From assembly GCA_900538765.1 (NCBI GenBank), contig UQAB01000010.1, positions 1 through 58,477 of the forward strand: 58,477 nt of DNA, read 5' to 3'. The first letter of the stretch is position 1. Each line of letters begins with the position of its first letter. Positions 33,294-42,412 of the stretch are shown piece by piece. A model generated the notes under the pieces. That model was given only the letters and a program-made list of their open reading frames with translations, did no database searches and had not been told where the DNA came from. A program made the position numbers and the translations under genes. Origin of the DNA: an uncultured Azospirillum sp. Lineage in GTDB: Bacteria; Pseudomonadota; Alphaproteobacteria; RF32; CAG-239.

Positions 33294-34004
33294 TTATTTA
33301 ATCAGCGTAAACTTCCCCTTGCCGCAAACCGCCTTAAACAGGGCGCCTTTCTCGTGCTGAGAAAAGACCATAACCGGAATTTTGTTTTCCCGCGCCATGG
33401 CAATCGCCGTCATATCCATAACCCCGAGCTGCTTTTCAATCACCTCATCATAAGAAACCTCGTCATAGCGTTTGGCATCCGGATTCTTTCGCGGATCGGA
33501 ATCATACACGCCGTCAACCTGGGTAGACTTCATAATCACGTCGCACTGCATTTCCGAAGCACGCAAAACCGCGCCCGTGTCTGTGGTGAAAAAGGGGTTG
33601 CCCGTCCCGCCGGCAAAAATAACAATGCGTTTTTTTTCCAAATGGCGCTGCGCCCGGCGATAGAGATAGCTTTCGCAAACCTGGGGAATTTGCAGCCCGG
33701 ACATTACCCGCACCGGCAGCCCGGCTTCTTCCATAATATTCTGCACATAAACGGCGTTCATCACCGTCGCCATCATGCCGACATAGTCGCCGACCGTGCG
33801 GTTAATCCCCTTGGAGGCTTCTTTCACGCCGCGGAAAATATTTCCGCCGCCGACCACAATGCAGATTTCCACGCCGGCGTCATAAATCTCCTTAATTTCC
33901 GCGCACAGCTTCCTGACCGCATCAGCCGAAATGCCGAAATTCTGGTCGCCCATCAGCCCCTCGCCGGAAACCTTCAACAAAACCCTTTTAAATACAGGCT
34001 TCAT
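33294..34004 (-). CDS. pyrH: UMP kinase
   Basis: 236-residue bacterial UMP kinase of the amino-acid kinase fold, making UDP from UMP. RVLLKVSGEGLMGDQ is the N-terminal phosphate loop, GGGNIFRG the second glycine-rich loop, and GGTGNPFFTTDTGA the UMP/ATP-binding signature. The ATG is preceded by GAGGGAGAAGG. It is first in the minus-strand run; rpsB and tsf, often upstream, are not present. Confidence 0.97.
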   Translation of the reverse strand: MKPVFKRVLLKVSGEGLMGDQNFGISADAVRKLCAEIKEIYDAGVEICIVVGGGNIFRGVKEASKGINRTVGDYVGMMATVMNAVYVQNIMEEAGLPVRVMSGLQIPQVCESYLYRRAQRHLEKKRIVIFAGGTGNPFFTTDTGAVLRASEMQCDVIMKSTQVDGVYDSDPRKNPDAKRYDEVSYDEVIEKQLGVMDMTAIAMARENKIPVMVFSQHEKGALFKAVCGKGKFTLIK

Positions 34005-34203
34005 CTGCCTTCTCCCTCAAAATGTTAACCTGCCGCTTATATTAGCCGATTATTCGGCGTTGTCACCCCATTTATTGCGTTTTATGCAGATTAATTGCGC
34101 GTCCGGCCATGCACAGCCGCCGCAAAATAGGGTTGAAAAAAAATACCGATAAGTTTAAGAATATGAAAAAACAAACAATTACTTATAAATAAGGATAACA
34201 CGC

Positions 34204-34848
34204 ATGAGCATCACCATTTATTTCATCTTGTCCGCTGTCGGCGGCTACCTGCTCGGTTCAATCCCTTTCGGCCTGGTTCTGACCAGAATTTGCGGCCTCG
34301 GCGACATCCGCAAAATCGGCTCTGGCAACATCGGCGCCACCAACGTCCTCCGCACCGGACGCAAAGACTTGGCACTGCTTACCGTCATCCTTGATGCCTC
34401 CAAAGCCGGTTTTGCCGCCTGGCTCGCCGGATACCTCGCCCCTCAAGCATTCTGCAGCCTGTTCGGCTTCATCACCACGGTTGCCGTCGTTGCCGGACTG
34501 ATTGCCGGCGTCATGGGCGTTATCGGCCACAACTTCCCCGTCTGGTTAAAATTCCGCGGCGGCAAAGGCGTCGCCTCAGCCTTCGGCTTTATCGTCGTTA
34601 CCCAATGGCAGCTCGGCGTAATTGCCCTGTGCGTCTGGCTGGTGACGGCATTTACAACGCGCTACTCTTCCCTCTCGGCAATTCTGGCCGCCGTTTCCGT
34701 TCCGTTTTTCGCCTTTTTCATGTCAGACCCGGTACATGCCGCATTTTACAGCGCCATTGCCCTGCTGGTACTGATTCGCCACCATGCCAACATCGCCCGG
34801 CTGATAAAAGGCATCGAAAGCAAAATCAGCTTTAAGAAAAAAGCCTGA
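34204..34848 (+). CDS. plsY: Glycerol-3-phosphate acyltransferase PlsY
   Basis: 214-residue membrane enzyme that acylates glycerol-3-phosphate using acyl-phosphate, the first step of phospholipid synthesis. Five or so hydrophobic segments; the three family motifs are visible as GSIPFGL, GSGNIGATNVLRTG and KFRGGKGVAS. The ATG follows AAGGATAAC. dprA begins five bases after its stop. Confidence 0.95.
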   Translation: MSITIYFILSAVGGYLLGSIPFGLVLTRICGLGDIRKIGSGNIGATNVLRTGRKDLALLTVILDASKAGFAAWLAGYLAPQAFCSLFGFITTVAVVAGLIAGVMGVIGHNFPVWLKFRGGKGVASAFGFIVVTQWQLGVIALCVWLVTAFTTRYSSLSAILAAVSVPFFAFFMSDPVHAAFYSAIALLVLIRHHANIARLIKGIESKISFKKKA

Positions 34849-34852
34849 GCGC

Positions 34853-35965
34853 ATGGAGAAAAAAGAGCTTATAAATCGGATTCGCCTGATTAACAGCGAA
34901 AATATCGGACCGATTACCTTCTACAGGCTGCTCCGCAAATTCGGCAGCGCCGCGGAAGCTTTGTCCAACCTGCCCGAACGCAGCCGGACCTTTACGGAAA
35001 GGCAGGCCGCCGCAGAAATAGAACGCGCTGACGCCCAAGGCATCCGGCTGCTCACGCCTGAAGATAAGCTCTACCCTGAAAGTCTTCGCCAGCTTAATGA
35101 CGCACCGCCGATTCTCTATGTCCGCGGCAATGCCGAACTCCTCAACCACCCGCTGTCCGTATCCGTCGTTGGCGCCCGCAACGCTTCCGTCAACGGCCGC
35201 AAACTGGCCTCAAGGCTGGCTTATGACCTGACGGACAATGACGTCCTGATTATTTCCGGCATGGCCCGCGGCATCGATTCCGCCGCACACAAAGGAGCCA
35301 TGTATGCCAAGAAACAAAACGGGCCGACCGTTGCCGTGCTCGGAACCGGCATTGACGTCCCTTACCCTTCGGAAAACCGCGAACTTTATGAACAGATTGC
35401 CGCTCAGGGCGCCATCGTATCGGAACTGCCGCTCGGCACCAAACCGCAAGCCAACAACTTTCCCCGCCGCAACCGCATCGTCGCCGCTCTGTCCTCGGGA
35501 ACGCTGGTTGTCGAGGCCAATCTGAATTCCGGCTCGCTGATTACCGCCCGCCTGGCTTTAGAACAGGGCAGGGAAATATTTGCCGTCCCCGGATCGCCGC
35601 TTGACGGCCGCTCCTTAGGCACCAACAAACTCATTAAAGAAGGCGCCGTACTGGTTGAAAGTTATGAAGATGTCCTGACCAATCTCAACCTCAGCACCGG
35701 CCGGGCAATCCGCCCTCTTCCCGCCGCAAGGGAATTGGAATTATTTGATAAACCGCTTGACAAAGTAAAAAATAATGCCGATATTCCTCAAAAGAAAACC
35801 GCGCCGCTGACCGAGTTTCTGACTTATGACGGCGTATATGTCGACGAGCTTATCCGCTCTTCGGGACTGTCTGCGGCGGAGCTTTCCGTTGCTCTTCTTG
35901 AACTGGAAATGGATAATAAAATCGAACGCCAACCCGGCAACAAAGTCGCTTTAATAAAAAGATAA
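34853..35965 (+). CDS. dprA: DNA-processing protein DprA
   Basis: 370-residue DprA/Smf protein that loads RecA on incoming single-stranded DNA in natural transformation. The Rossmann-like core shows VVGARNAS, ISGMARGIDSAAHKGA, VLGTGIDVPYPSENREL and FPRRNRIVAALS. A C-terminal winged-helix domain (about 300-370) is present, as in many alphaproteobacteria. Its presence alone does not prove competence. It sits between plsY and topA. Confidence 0.95.
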   Translation: MEKKELINRIRLINSENIGPITFYRLLRKFGSAAEALSNLPERSRTFTERQAAAEIERADAQGIRLLTPEDKLYPESLRQLNDAPPILYVRGNAELLNHPLSVSVVGARNASVNGRKLASRLAYDLTDNDVLIISGMARGIDSAAHKGAMYAKKQNGPTVAVLGTGIDVPYPSENRELYEQIAAQGAIVSELPLGTKPQANNFPRRNRIVAALSSGTLVVEANLNSGSLITARLALEQGREIFAVPGSPLDGRSLGTNKLIKEGAVLVESYEDVLTNLNLSTGRAIRPLPAARELELFDKPLDKVKNNADIPQKKTAPLTEFLTYDGVYVDELIRSSGLSAAELSVALLELEMDNKIERQPGNKVALIKR

Positions 35966-35980
35966 GGTGGAATAAGAACG

Positions 35981-38434
35981 ATGAAATTAGTTATTGTGGA
36001 ATCTCCGGCCAAAGCCAAAACCATCAATAAGTATCTGGGCGATGACTACAAGGTTCTTGCCAGTTTCGGACACATCCGCGACCTGCCGAGCAAAGACGGC
36101 TCAGTCAACCCGGATGAAGATTTCGCCATGACTTGGGAACTCAGTCCCGGCGGCAAAAAACGCGTTCAGGACATTGTCAAAGCCGTCAAAGACTGCGACA
36201 CCATCATCCTCGCATCCGACCCGGATAGAGAAGGAGAAGCCATTGCCTGGCACGTTCTGGAAGAATTAAACGCCCGTAAAGTCATCAAAGGCAAAAAAAT
36301 CGAGCGCGTCGTTTTCCACGAAATCACCAAACACGCCGTTACCGAAGCCATCCAAAACCCGCGGCAGATTGACGACAATCTGGTTTCCGCTTACATGGCG
36401 CGCCGCGCTTTGGACTATCTGGTAGGCTTCACCCTGTCCCCGGTTTTGTGGCGCAAACTTCCCGGCTCAAAATCCGCCGGCCGTGTCCAGTCCGTTGCCC
36501 TGCGTCTGGTCTGCGAACGCGAAACGGAAATTGAAAAGTTTAAACCCGAAGAATATTGGACCATTGACGTTGACGTCCTCACCTCCAAACAGGCGCTGAT
36601 TACCACGCACCTCATGCAGCTGGACGGTAAAAAGCTCGAAAAATTTGACCTCAAACAGCAGGGGTCCGCAGAAGAAGCCAAAGCCAAAATTGAAGCGCAG
36701 GAATTCGCCGTATCCAACGTTGAGCGCAAGAAGGCCAACCGCTACCCGGCGCCGCCGTTCACCACTTCGACCTTGCAGCAGGAAGCCGCCCGTAAACTGC
36801 GCTTTTCAGCCAAAAGAACCATGCAGATTGCTCAAAAGCTCTACGAAGAAGGTTTGATTACTTATATGCGTACCGACGCGGTCAACCTCTCCCAGGAAGC
36901 CATAGCCGCCTGCCGCGAAGCCATCCTCAAATATTTTGGCGAGGACTACCTCCCCAAGCAGGCCAAAGAATATAAAACCAAGAGCAAAAACGCGCAGGAA
37001 GCACACGAAGCTATCCGCCCGTCCAATGTGATGAACACGCCGAAAAAGCTTGAAACCAAACTTGATGCCGAAGCGCACAAGCTTTATGAACTTATCTGGA
37101 AACGTACCATCGCCTGCCAGATGAACCCGGCGGTTATGGATAAAGTCGCGATTGACTTCCTGTCGCAGGACAAACTCATCCTCCTCCGTGCCAACGGCCA
37201 GGTTATCGCCTTTGACGGCTTCCTCAAACTCTATCAGGAAAGTAAGGACGATTCGGACGAGGATGACGAAAACCGCATTCTGCCGAATGTCGAAACCGGC
37301 GAAGCCGTTACCAAAGGCGAAATCCGCACTGACCAGCACTTCACCACGCCGCCGCCGCGCTTCACCGAAGCGAGCCTGGTTAAAAAGCTGGAAGAACTCG
37401 GCATCGGCCGCCCGTCAACCTATGCAACGATTATTTCCGTTTTGCAGGAAAGAAAATACGTCCGCGTTGAAAAACTGCGCTTCATTCCTGAAGACCGCGG
37501 CCGCATTGTCACCGTGTTCCTCGAAAATTTCTTCAAAAAATATGTTGAATACGACTTTACCGCGCAGCTTGAAGAATTTCTTGATGACATTTCCGCCGGA
37601 CAAATGGAATGGAAAAAGCTCCTGACCGGATTTTGGAACAAGTTCATCAAAAACGTTGACGCCGTCAAACCGCTGCAAATTACCGAAGTCATCGACCGTA
37701 TTGACGAAGCCTTGTCATACCACCTTTTCCCGCCCCGCGAAGACGGTTCGGATCCCCGCACCTGCCCTGAATGCGGCAAAGGGAAACTGAGTGTCAAATT
37801 CGGCAAGTTCGGCGCGTTCATCGGCTGTTCAAACTATCCCGAATGCAAATACACCAAACCGCTGACCGACGTCAAGGAAGAAGAGCAAAGCGACACGCCA
37901 AAAGTGCCGGCGCCTGAAGATAAAGTTCTCGGCGAGATGAATGGTTTGAAAGTTTACCTGAAAAAAGGGCCTTACGGTTTTTATGTCCAGCTGGGCGAAG
38001 ACGCTACCGCCACCACAGAAAAACCCAAACGCTGTTCTCTGCCGAAAAATATTACACCGGAAGAAACAACGTTTGAACAGGCTTCCCGTCTGCTCAGTCT
38101 GCCCTTTGACTTAGGCGAAGGCATCACCGTCAACACCGGCAAATTCGGCCCATATATCAAACAGGGCGGAAAATCAAAATCCTTAACCGGCGCAGACACT
38201 ATTTTCAACATCACGCTGGAAAGAGCCAAAACCATTTTGGCCGACGCGGCGGAACGCCCGGTCGGCACAGTTCTCGGCCAACATCCCAAAGACAAAGCCG
38301 ATATCACTTTGAACAACGGCCGTTACGGCCCTTATATCAAATGGGGCAAAAACAACTATGCCATCCCCAAAGAATATAAAGGCAAAGAAATCAGCTTGGA
38401 TGACGCCTTGAAAATCATCGAAGCCAAGAAATAA
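35981..38434 (+). CDS. topA: DNA topoisomerase I
   Basis: 817-residue type IA topoisomerase that relaxes negative supercoils. It has an N-terminal Toprim domain (VESPAKAKTINKYLG and DPDREGEAIAWH), a catalytic Tyr in LITYMRTDAVNLS (about residue 293), one four-cysteine zinc ribbon (CPECGKGKLSVKFGKFGAFIGCSNYPEC) and two later lysine-rich repeats of the 'GPYIK-G-K' type. The length is usual for alphaproteobacteria. A terminator follows within ten bases. Confidence 0.96.
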   Translation: MKLVIVESPAKAKTINKYLGDDYKVLASFGHIRDLPSKDGSVNPDEDFAMTWELSPGGKKRVQDIVKAVKDCDTIILASDPDREGEAIAWHVLEELNARKVIKGKKIERVVFHEITKHAVTEAIQNPRQIDDNLVSAYMARRALDYLVGFTLSPVLWRKLPGSKSAGRVQSVALRLVCERETEIEKFKPEEYWTIDVDVLTSKQALITTHLMQLDGKKLEKFDLKQQGSAEEAKAKIEAQEFAVSNVERKKANRYPAPPFTTSTLQQEAARKLRFSAKRTMQIAQKLYEEGLITYMRTDAVNLSQEAIAACREAILKYFGEDYLPKQAKEYKTKSKNAQEAHEAIRPSNVMNTPKKLETKLDAEAHKLYELIWKRTIACQMNPAVMDKVAIDFLSQDKLILLRANGQVIAFDGFLKLYQESKDDSDEDDENRILPNVETGEAVTKGEIRTDQHFTTPPPRFTEASLVKKLEELGIGRPSTYATIISVLQERKYVRVEKLRFIPEDRGRIVTVFLENFFKKYVEYDFTAQLEEFLDDISAGQMEWKKLLTGFWNKFIKNVDAVKPLQITEVIDRIDEALSYHLFPPREDGSDPRTCPECGKGKLSVKFGKFGAFIGCSNYPECKYTKPLTDVKEEEQSDTPKVPAPEDKVLGEMNGLKVYLKKGPYGFYVQLGEDATATTEKPKRCSLPKNITPEETTFEQASRLLSLPFDLGEGITVNTGKFGPYIKQGGKSKSLTGADTIFNITLERAKTILADAAERPVGTVLGQHPKDKADITLNNGRYGPYIKWGKNNYAIPKEYKGKEISLDDALKIIEAKK

Positions 38435-38436
38435 AC

Positions 38437-38468
38437 AAAATCCCCGCACGAAACAATGCGGGGATTTT
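38437..38468 (+). terminator. Terminator after topA
   Basis: TCCCCGCA (38441-38448) pairs with TGCGGGGA (38457-38464), flanked by an A-run and TTTT. Confidence 0.85.
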
Positions 38469-38513
38469 AGCGATAAAATTACAAGCATAATAGCTCTTTG
38501 GCATACTCCCACC
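38464..38513. repeat. Fragment of palindromic repeat, type 1
   Basis: AGCGATAAAATTACAAGCAT followed by CTCTTTGGCATACTCCC matches only the right arm of the repeat at 25834-25942. It lies between the topA terminator and the next gene's terminator. Confidence 0.55.
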
Positions 38514-38532
38514 AAAAAAACTCTTGCCACAA

Positions 38533-38567
38533 AAAAAGTGCCTGACATTTTCGTCAGGCACTTTTCT
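38533..38567 (-). terminator. Terminator for the 38579-40189 gene
   Basis: AGTGCCTGAC and GTCAGGCACT form a perfect ten-pair hairpin. A T-run follows on the minus strand, twelve bases beyond the stop of the unknown gene. Confidence 0.85.
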
Positions 38568-38578
38568 CTAACAGAGTT

Positions 38579-40189
38579 TTACCTTCTCAACGCCGCTAAC
38601 AGTTCGTCATAGGAAAACACCGTCACTGCTTTTGAAAAATCTCTTAACACTTTTTTATCTGGCAGAGCAAGCTCGATATGATAAAATCTGCTCCACTCTT
38701 CCAGCCTTTCGGTTTTCACAAAAGCCCCCTGCTTTATCAAAGCATTCAGCAACGCGGCGGCCAGCGGCTTGGTATATTTCACCCGCACCGGATAATGCAT
38801 AGCTTCAAGCAGCGCATCAGCCTCTTCCGGTAAAACCGGCGGCAGTTTGCCTAAGGCCTCTTCAAAATAACGCGCTGCCTTTTCCCGGCATGGAACATAC
38901 TTGCTGTAAGCAATGAGCCCCAACCCCAGACGGCAAATGTCAAAAGCCTTGTTTTCCAGACTGAACCTGTTGCCAATCTCCATAAGCTTTAACAAGATAT
39001 TTCCCAAGCGGGACATATCACAGGAAACAGACATCACGCGCGGCACCAGCTCATTAACCGGAACAGCGGCAACCTTTGACGCCAGCAGCATCAGAAAATC
39101 CCAGCAGCCGCGTTCATAAAACGGCACCTTGTCATAAATCCGATCAAAGACTCTCAGATACTTGTCAACATTCTGTAGACACTTCTTGTCAGCTTTCACA
39201 ATATACTCGACGGCTCTTATCTTGTCCATACCGGGGACAGCCAAAGGCGCCATCAACACATCAAACGCCCGCAGTTTCAAAGCCACGGAAAAAAGCGCGC
39301 AATCCCGAAACATTTTGCTTAAAGCCGGCAAATCGGCAGGAACGGTATGATTCTGCGCCTTCAAATACAAACGCGCATAATGCTCGCATTTTTTGATGAC
39401 AAGCTCATCTTCCTTATCTTTGGCACACACGCCTAAACTCGTCTGTGCGTCCAATACCTGATAAAAGCTGTCCCAGACTTTAATGTCAAAATGACGGTCC
39501 GTCCTGGCTGTTGCCGCAAAATATATCAGCTGCAGATAAGCGTCCAAAGCCGGAGCCTGAAAATCAAGACGAACAGCGGCATAAGTTATGTGCGGCAGCA
39601 GCAGAAACAATCCTTCCGGCTGCGACGCCATAAATGCGCGAGCCATTTCAAACAGCCTGTCGGAACGAAAACTGTACTTCATCGCCTGCCCGGCCAAAAC
39701 ACAAGTGCTGCGATATCCCAGCCAATAACTGATTTCAGCTTCATATTCCCGGACAATATCAACCGCGGCGCCTTTCTCCTGCATATAGGAAAAAAGCAGA
39801 ACCAGATTTTCAAAATATTGCTCCGCCGCTTTACAGATACAAACCTGCTCATGAACATCGGATGTCTGCCGTATGTCTTTTTTAAACCCGGCAAGCCGGC
39901 CGCCGATATGTTCCAAGGCTGCTTTCCATGAAACCGCCTCACATCGCATCAGCTCGTCCAACACCTCGTTAAACGTCTGCCGCACGATAGCAAAAGTTAC
40001 GCCGTTTTGCAGCAAATCGCATTTTTCCAAACGTTTTTCCCAAGCCAGCCATACGCTGTCATAAGTATAACAGGAAAGGTCGCCGGCAACAAAAATCTGC
40101 TTCAGTGCGCCGTACAAAGCCGCTCTGGCAATGCTCTCGTCCTTGGAAAGCATATATTCGTTTCTCAAATCTCTGGAAATTGTTTTCAT
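38579..40189 (-). CDS. Unrecognised 536-residue helical protein
   Basis: No domain is recognised. The protein has no signal peptide or membrane segment, is rich in Ala, Leu, Lys and Cys, and reads as almost continuous alpha helix, which could be a repeat-containing (TPR- or HEAT-like) solenoid. Codon use matches the surrounding core genes, so recent transfer is not indicated. It is followed by its own terminator, and two further unrecognised minus-strand genes lie upstream, separated from it by a terminator at 40266. Confidence 0.7.
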   Translation of the reverse strand: MKTISRDLRNEYMLSKDESIARAALYGALKQIFVAGDLSCYTYDSVWLAWEKRLEKCDLLQNGVTFAIVRQTFNEVLDELMRCEAVSWKAALEHIGGRLAGFKKDIRQTSDVHEQVCICKAAEQYFENLVLLFSYMQEKGAAVDIVREYEAEISYWLGYRSTCVLAGQAMKYSFRSDRLFEMARAFMASQPEGLFLLLPHITYAAVRLDFQAPALDAYLQLIYFAATARTDRHFDIKVWDSFYQVLDAQTSLGVCAKDKEDELVIKKCEHYARLYLKAQNHTVPADLPALSKMFRDCALFSVALKLRAFDVLMAPLAVPGMDKIRAVEYIVKADKKCLQNVDKYLRVFDRIYDKVPFYERGCWDFLMLLASKVAAVPVNELVPRVMSVSCDMSRLGNILLKLMEIGNRFSLENKAFDICRLGLGLIAYSKYVPCREKAARYFEEALGKLPPVLPEEADALLEAMHYPVRVKYTKPLAAALLNALIKQGAFVKTERLEEWSRFYHIELALPDKKVLRDFSKAVTVFSYDELLAALRR

Positions 40190-40265
40190 AATAAATATAT
40201 TTAATAAATTAATAATAGTCTTAACTTTTCTACTCTGCCATATAGCTGGACAAAAATCAAGAAAA

Positions 40266-40292
40266 AAGACGGTCTTTTATGACCGTCTTCTT
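40266..40292 (-). terminator. Terminator for the 40306-40860 gene
   Basis: AAGACGGTC pairs with GACCGTCTT. On the minus strand the hairpin is followed by a T-run, 14 bases beyond the stop codon. Confidence 0.8.
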
Positions 40293-40305
40293 CAATAAAA
40301 TCATC

Positions 40306-40860
40306 CTAGAACTGCCCGCTCAGACCGCATAAACCGCCTCGGAGGAAACAAATCTTGTGAAACCCGTCGTTTTCCGTAAACGCAACGTTAACATTTCCGC
40401 CGCCAGCACGTTCGCTAAGCGCTGCATTGCAAATCAAAATCCGCCCTTGGTCGCTGAAAACCGGGAGAACCTCCAAATCCTCATCATACATTACCGGCAG
40501 ATACATATTGTCATCAATCGGCATATTGCGGTTTATGGCAGCAACATCATCTTTGCCGACTTGAACATCGCCCAGTTGATACAATTCGTTCAACGCCATG
40601 GCATAAGGCTCAAAACGCAAATATCCGACCTTGACATTCTCTTCCAGAGGAAGAAAAATGTCACAACCGCAAAAAACGGCAAAGGGCGCAAAGTTGTACG
40701 CACGGTAATACTTCTTGGCATCATCTTCGTGCAGCTGCCAGGAATCACTGTCTTCATCATCGTTTCGAGGAAGTTCTAAAAACAGCTTTCGAACTTTTTC
40801 TGCCAGCTTATCATCCAATAAGCCCAGATTTTCTTCAGTTAAAGGAAATAATTTTCTCAT
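40306..40860 (-). CDS. Unrecognised 184-residue protein
   Basis: No family recognised. The N-terminus is charged and helical (LTEENLGLLDDKLAEKVRKLF), followed by an acidic segment (NDDEDSDSW) and a mixed alpha/beta part. No signal peptide or membrane segment. It follows the 96-residue unknown gene by 11 bases, so the two form a probable operon. Confidence 0.65.
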   Translation of the reverse strand: MRKLFPLTEENLGLLDDKLAEKVRKLFLELPRNDDEDSDSWQLHEDDAKKYYRAYNFAPFAVFCGCDIFLPLEENVKVGYLRFEPYAMALNELYQLGDVQVGKDDVAAINRNMPIDDNMYLPVMYDEDLEVLPVFSDQGRILICNAALSERAGGGNVNVAFTENDGFHKICFLRGGLCGLSGQF

Positions 40861-40871
40861 AATGATAATTT

Positions 40872-41162
40872 TTAATTTTGAAATGTTAATTTTGCAAAAT
40901 CAGAACGTCTGAAAAGTCCGACATTCCCCTTCAAATCACAAACGGCAATCCGTTCTTCGCCGCCGCTTGTCAAAAAGACAACGGCCGTCGCCTGATACCT
41001 GCGGTTGGCATTAAAAGGAAGAATCTTCTTTTCCAGAGAAAAAGTCGCTTTAACGGCCTTTGCATCTGCTCTTTTGATAACCTCGCCGTAAACATCGCGG
41101 CAGACTTTGACAATCCGGCTGAAAGCAACATTTACATCTTCAAATTTTTTTGAATAAAACAT
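40872..41162 (-). CDS. Unrecognised 96-residue protein
   Basis: Small basic protein, FYSKKFEDVNVAFSRIVKVC at the N-terminus, then beta-rich sequence including RRYQATAVVFLTSGGEERIAVCDL. No recognised domain. First of a two-gene minus-strand unit; the start is divergent from mraY. Confidence 0.6.
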   Translation of the reverse strand: MFYSKKFEDVNVAFSRIVKVCRDVYGEVIKRADAKAVKATFSLEKKILPFNANRRYQATAVVFLTSGGEERIAVCDLKGNVGLFRRSDFAKLTFQN

Positions 41163-41337
41163 AATTATTTGATTTAATTAATAATAAAATAACGCCCCTC
41201 ATACTACACACCGCATTTTTTTTGTCAAGACAACAGCCGCAAAATTAACGGCGGAATTTTCGCGTGTTTTTAATCATTATTTTAGATATTTTGTTTATCT
41301 TAAATGAAAAAAGAACCCTACAACGCGAGGACAAACC

Positions 41338-42408
41338 ATGCTTAACTATCTTTTCAGCACGCTCAATTTCGCTGATTTCGTTCCTGCCAGAGCTTTTGCG
41401 GCGTTTTTCACCGCGCTTGTCATCGGGCTTGCCTGTGGCGGAAAGCTGATAACCTTTCTAAAGTGCCGCCAGGGCAAAGGACAGCCCATCCGTGAAGACG
41501 GACCAAAATCTCACCTGGAAACCAAAAAGGGAACGCCGACCATGGGCGGCCTGCTCATCATCGGTGCCTCGGTCCTGTCCGCGCTCCTCTGGTGCCGCCT
41601 GTCCAATCCCTTTGTCTGGACCTGCCTCGGCGTTTATCTGATCTATGCCTTAATCGGTTTTGCCGACGATTACGTCAAAGTAAAAAAACACAGCGCCAAC
41701 GCCATTTCCGGCCCAATGCGCCTTTTGCTCGAATTTTCGACCGCGCTTGCCGCCATTTTGGTCATCTCATATTTTACCGCGGAAAACGCCCGCTTTGCCC
41801 TGACCATCCCCTATTTCAAAAATCTGGCGCTTGACTTGTGCTGGTTCTACATCCCCTTTGCCATGTTCGTTCTGGTCGGCACCGCCAATTCCGTCAACCT
41901 CAGCGACGGGCTTGACGGCCTCGCCGGCGGTCTGTGTGTCATTGCCTTTTTCGTTTTCATGGTTATCGCATACATCTCCGGCAGCAGCCTGTCTGAATAT
42001 TTTTACATCTTGCCGGTTGCCGGCACTGCCGAAACGGCGGTTGTTTGCGCGGCAGTTATCGGCGGCTGTGTCAGCTTTCTGTGGTTTAACGCCCCGCCGG
42101 CCAAAATTTTCATGGGCGACACCGGCTCTCTGGCGCTCGGCGGCCTGCTCGGCACCGTAGCCATCATTACCAAACACGAAATCGTTCTGGCAATTGTCGG
42201 CGGCATTTTTGTCATGGAAGCCCTGTCCGACATCATCCAGGTCTTCTGGTACAAACGCACCAAACGCCGCGTCTTTTTAATGGCGCCGATTCACCACCAT
42301 TTTGAACAGCTCGGCTGGAAAGAAACCACCGTTGTCCTGCGCTTTTGGATAATTGCCTTTATTCTCGGGCTGCTCGGCCTGGCTTCGCTCCGCCTGATAG
42401 GAGCATAA
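41338..42408 (+). CDS. mraY: Phospho-N-acetylmuramoyl-pentapeptide transferase MraY
   Basis: 356-residue polytopic membrane enzyme that makes lipid I from UDP-MurNAc-pentapeptide and undecaprenyl phosphate. The motifs GTPTMGG, IGFADDYVKVKK, ANSVNLSDGLDGLAGG and KIFMGDTGSLALGG carry the conserved Asp residues, and APIHHHFE is near the C-terminus. First gene of the reduced dcw cluster; murE, murF and murD, usual neighbours, are not in the window. Confidence 0.97.
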   Translation: MLNYLFSTLNFADFVPARAFAAFFTALVIGLACGGKLITFLKCRQGKGQPIREDGPKSHLETKKGTPTMGGLLIIGASVLSALLWCRLSNPFVWTCLGVYLIYALIGFADDYVKVKKHSANAISGPMRLLLEFSTALAAILVISYFTAENARFALTIPYFKNLALDLCWFYIPFAMFVLVGTANSVNLSDGLDGLAGGLCVIAFFVFMVIAYISGSSLSEYFYILPVAGTAETAVVCAAVIGGCVSFLWFNAPPAKIFMGDTGSLALGGLLGTVAIITKHEIVLAIVGGIFVMEALSDIIQVFWYKRTKRRVFLMAPIHHHFEQLGWKETTVVLRFWIIAFILGLLGLASLRLIGA

Positions 42409-42412
42409 CGCC

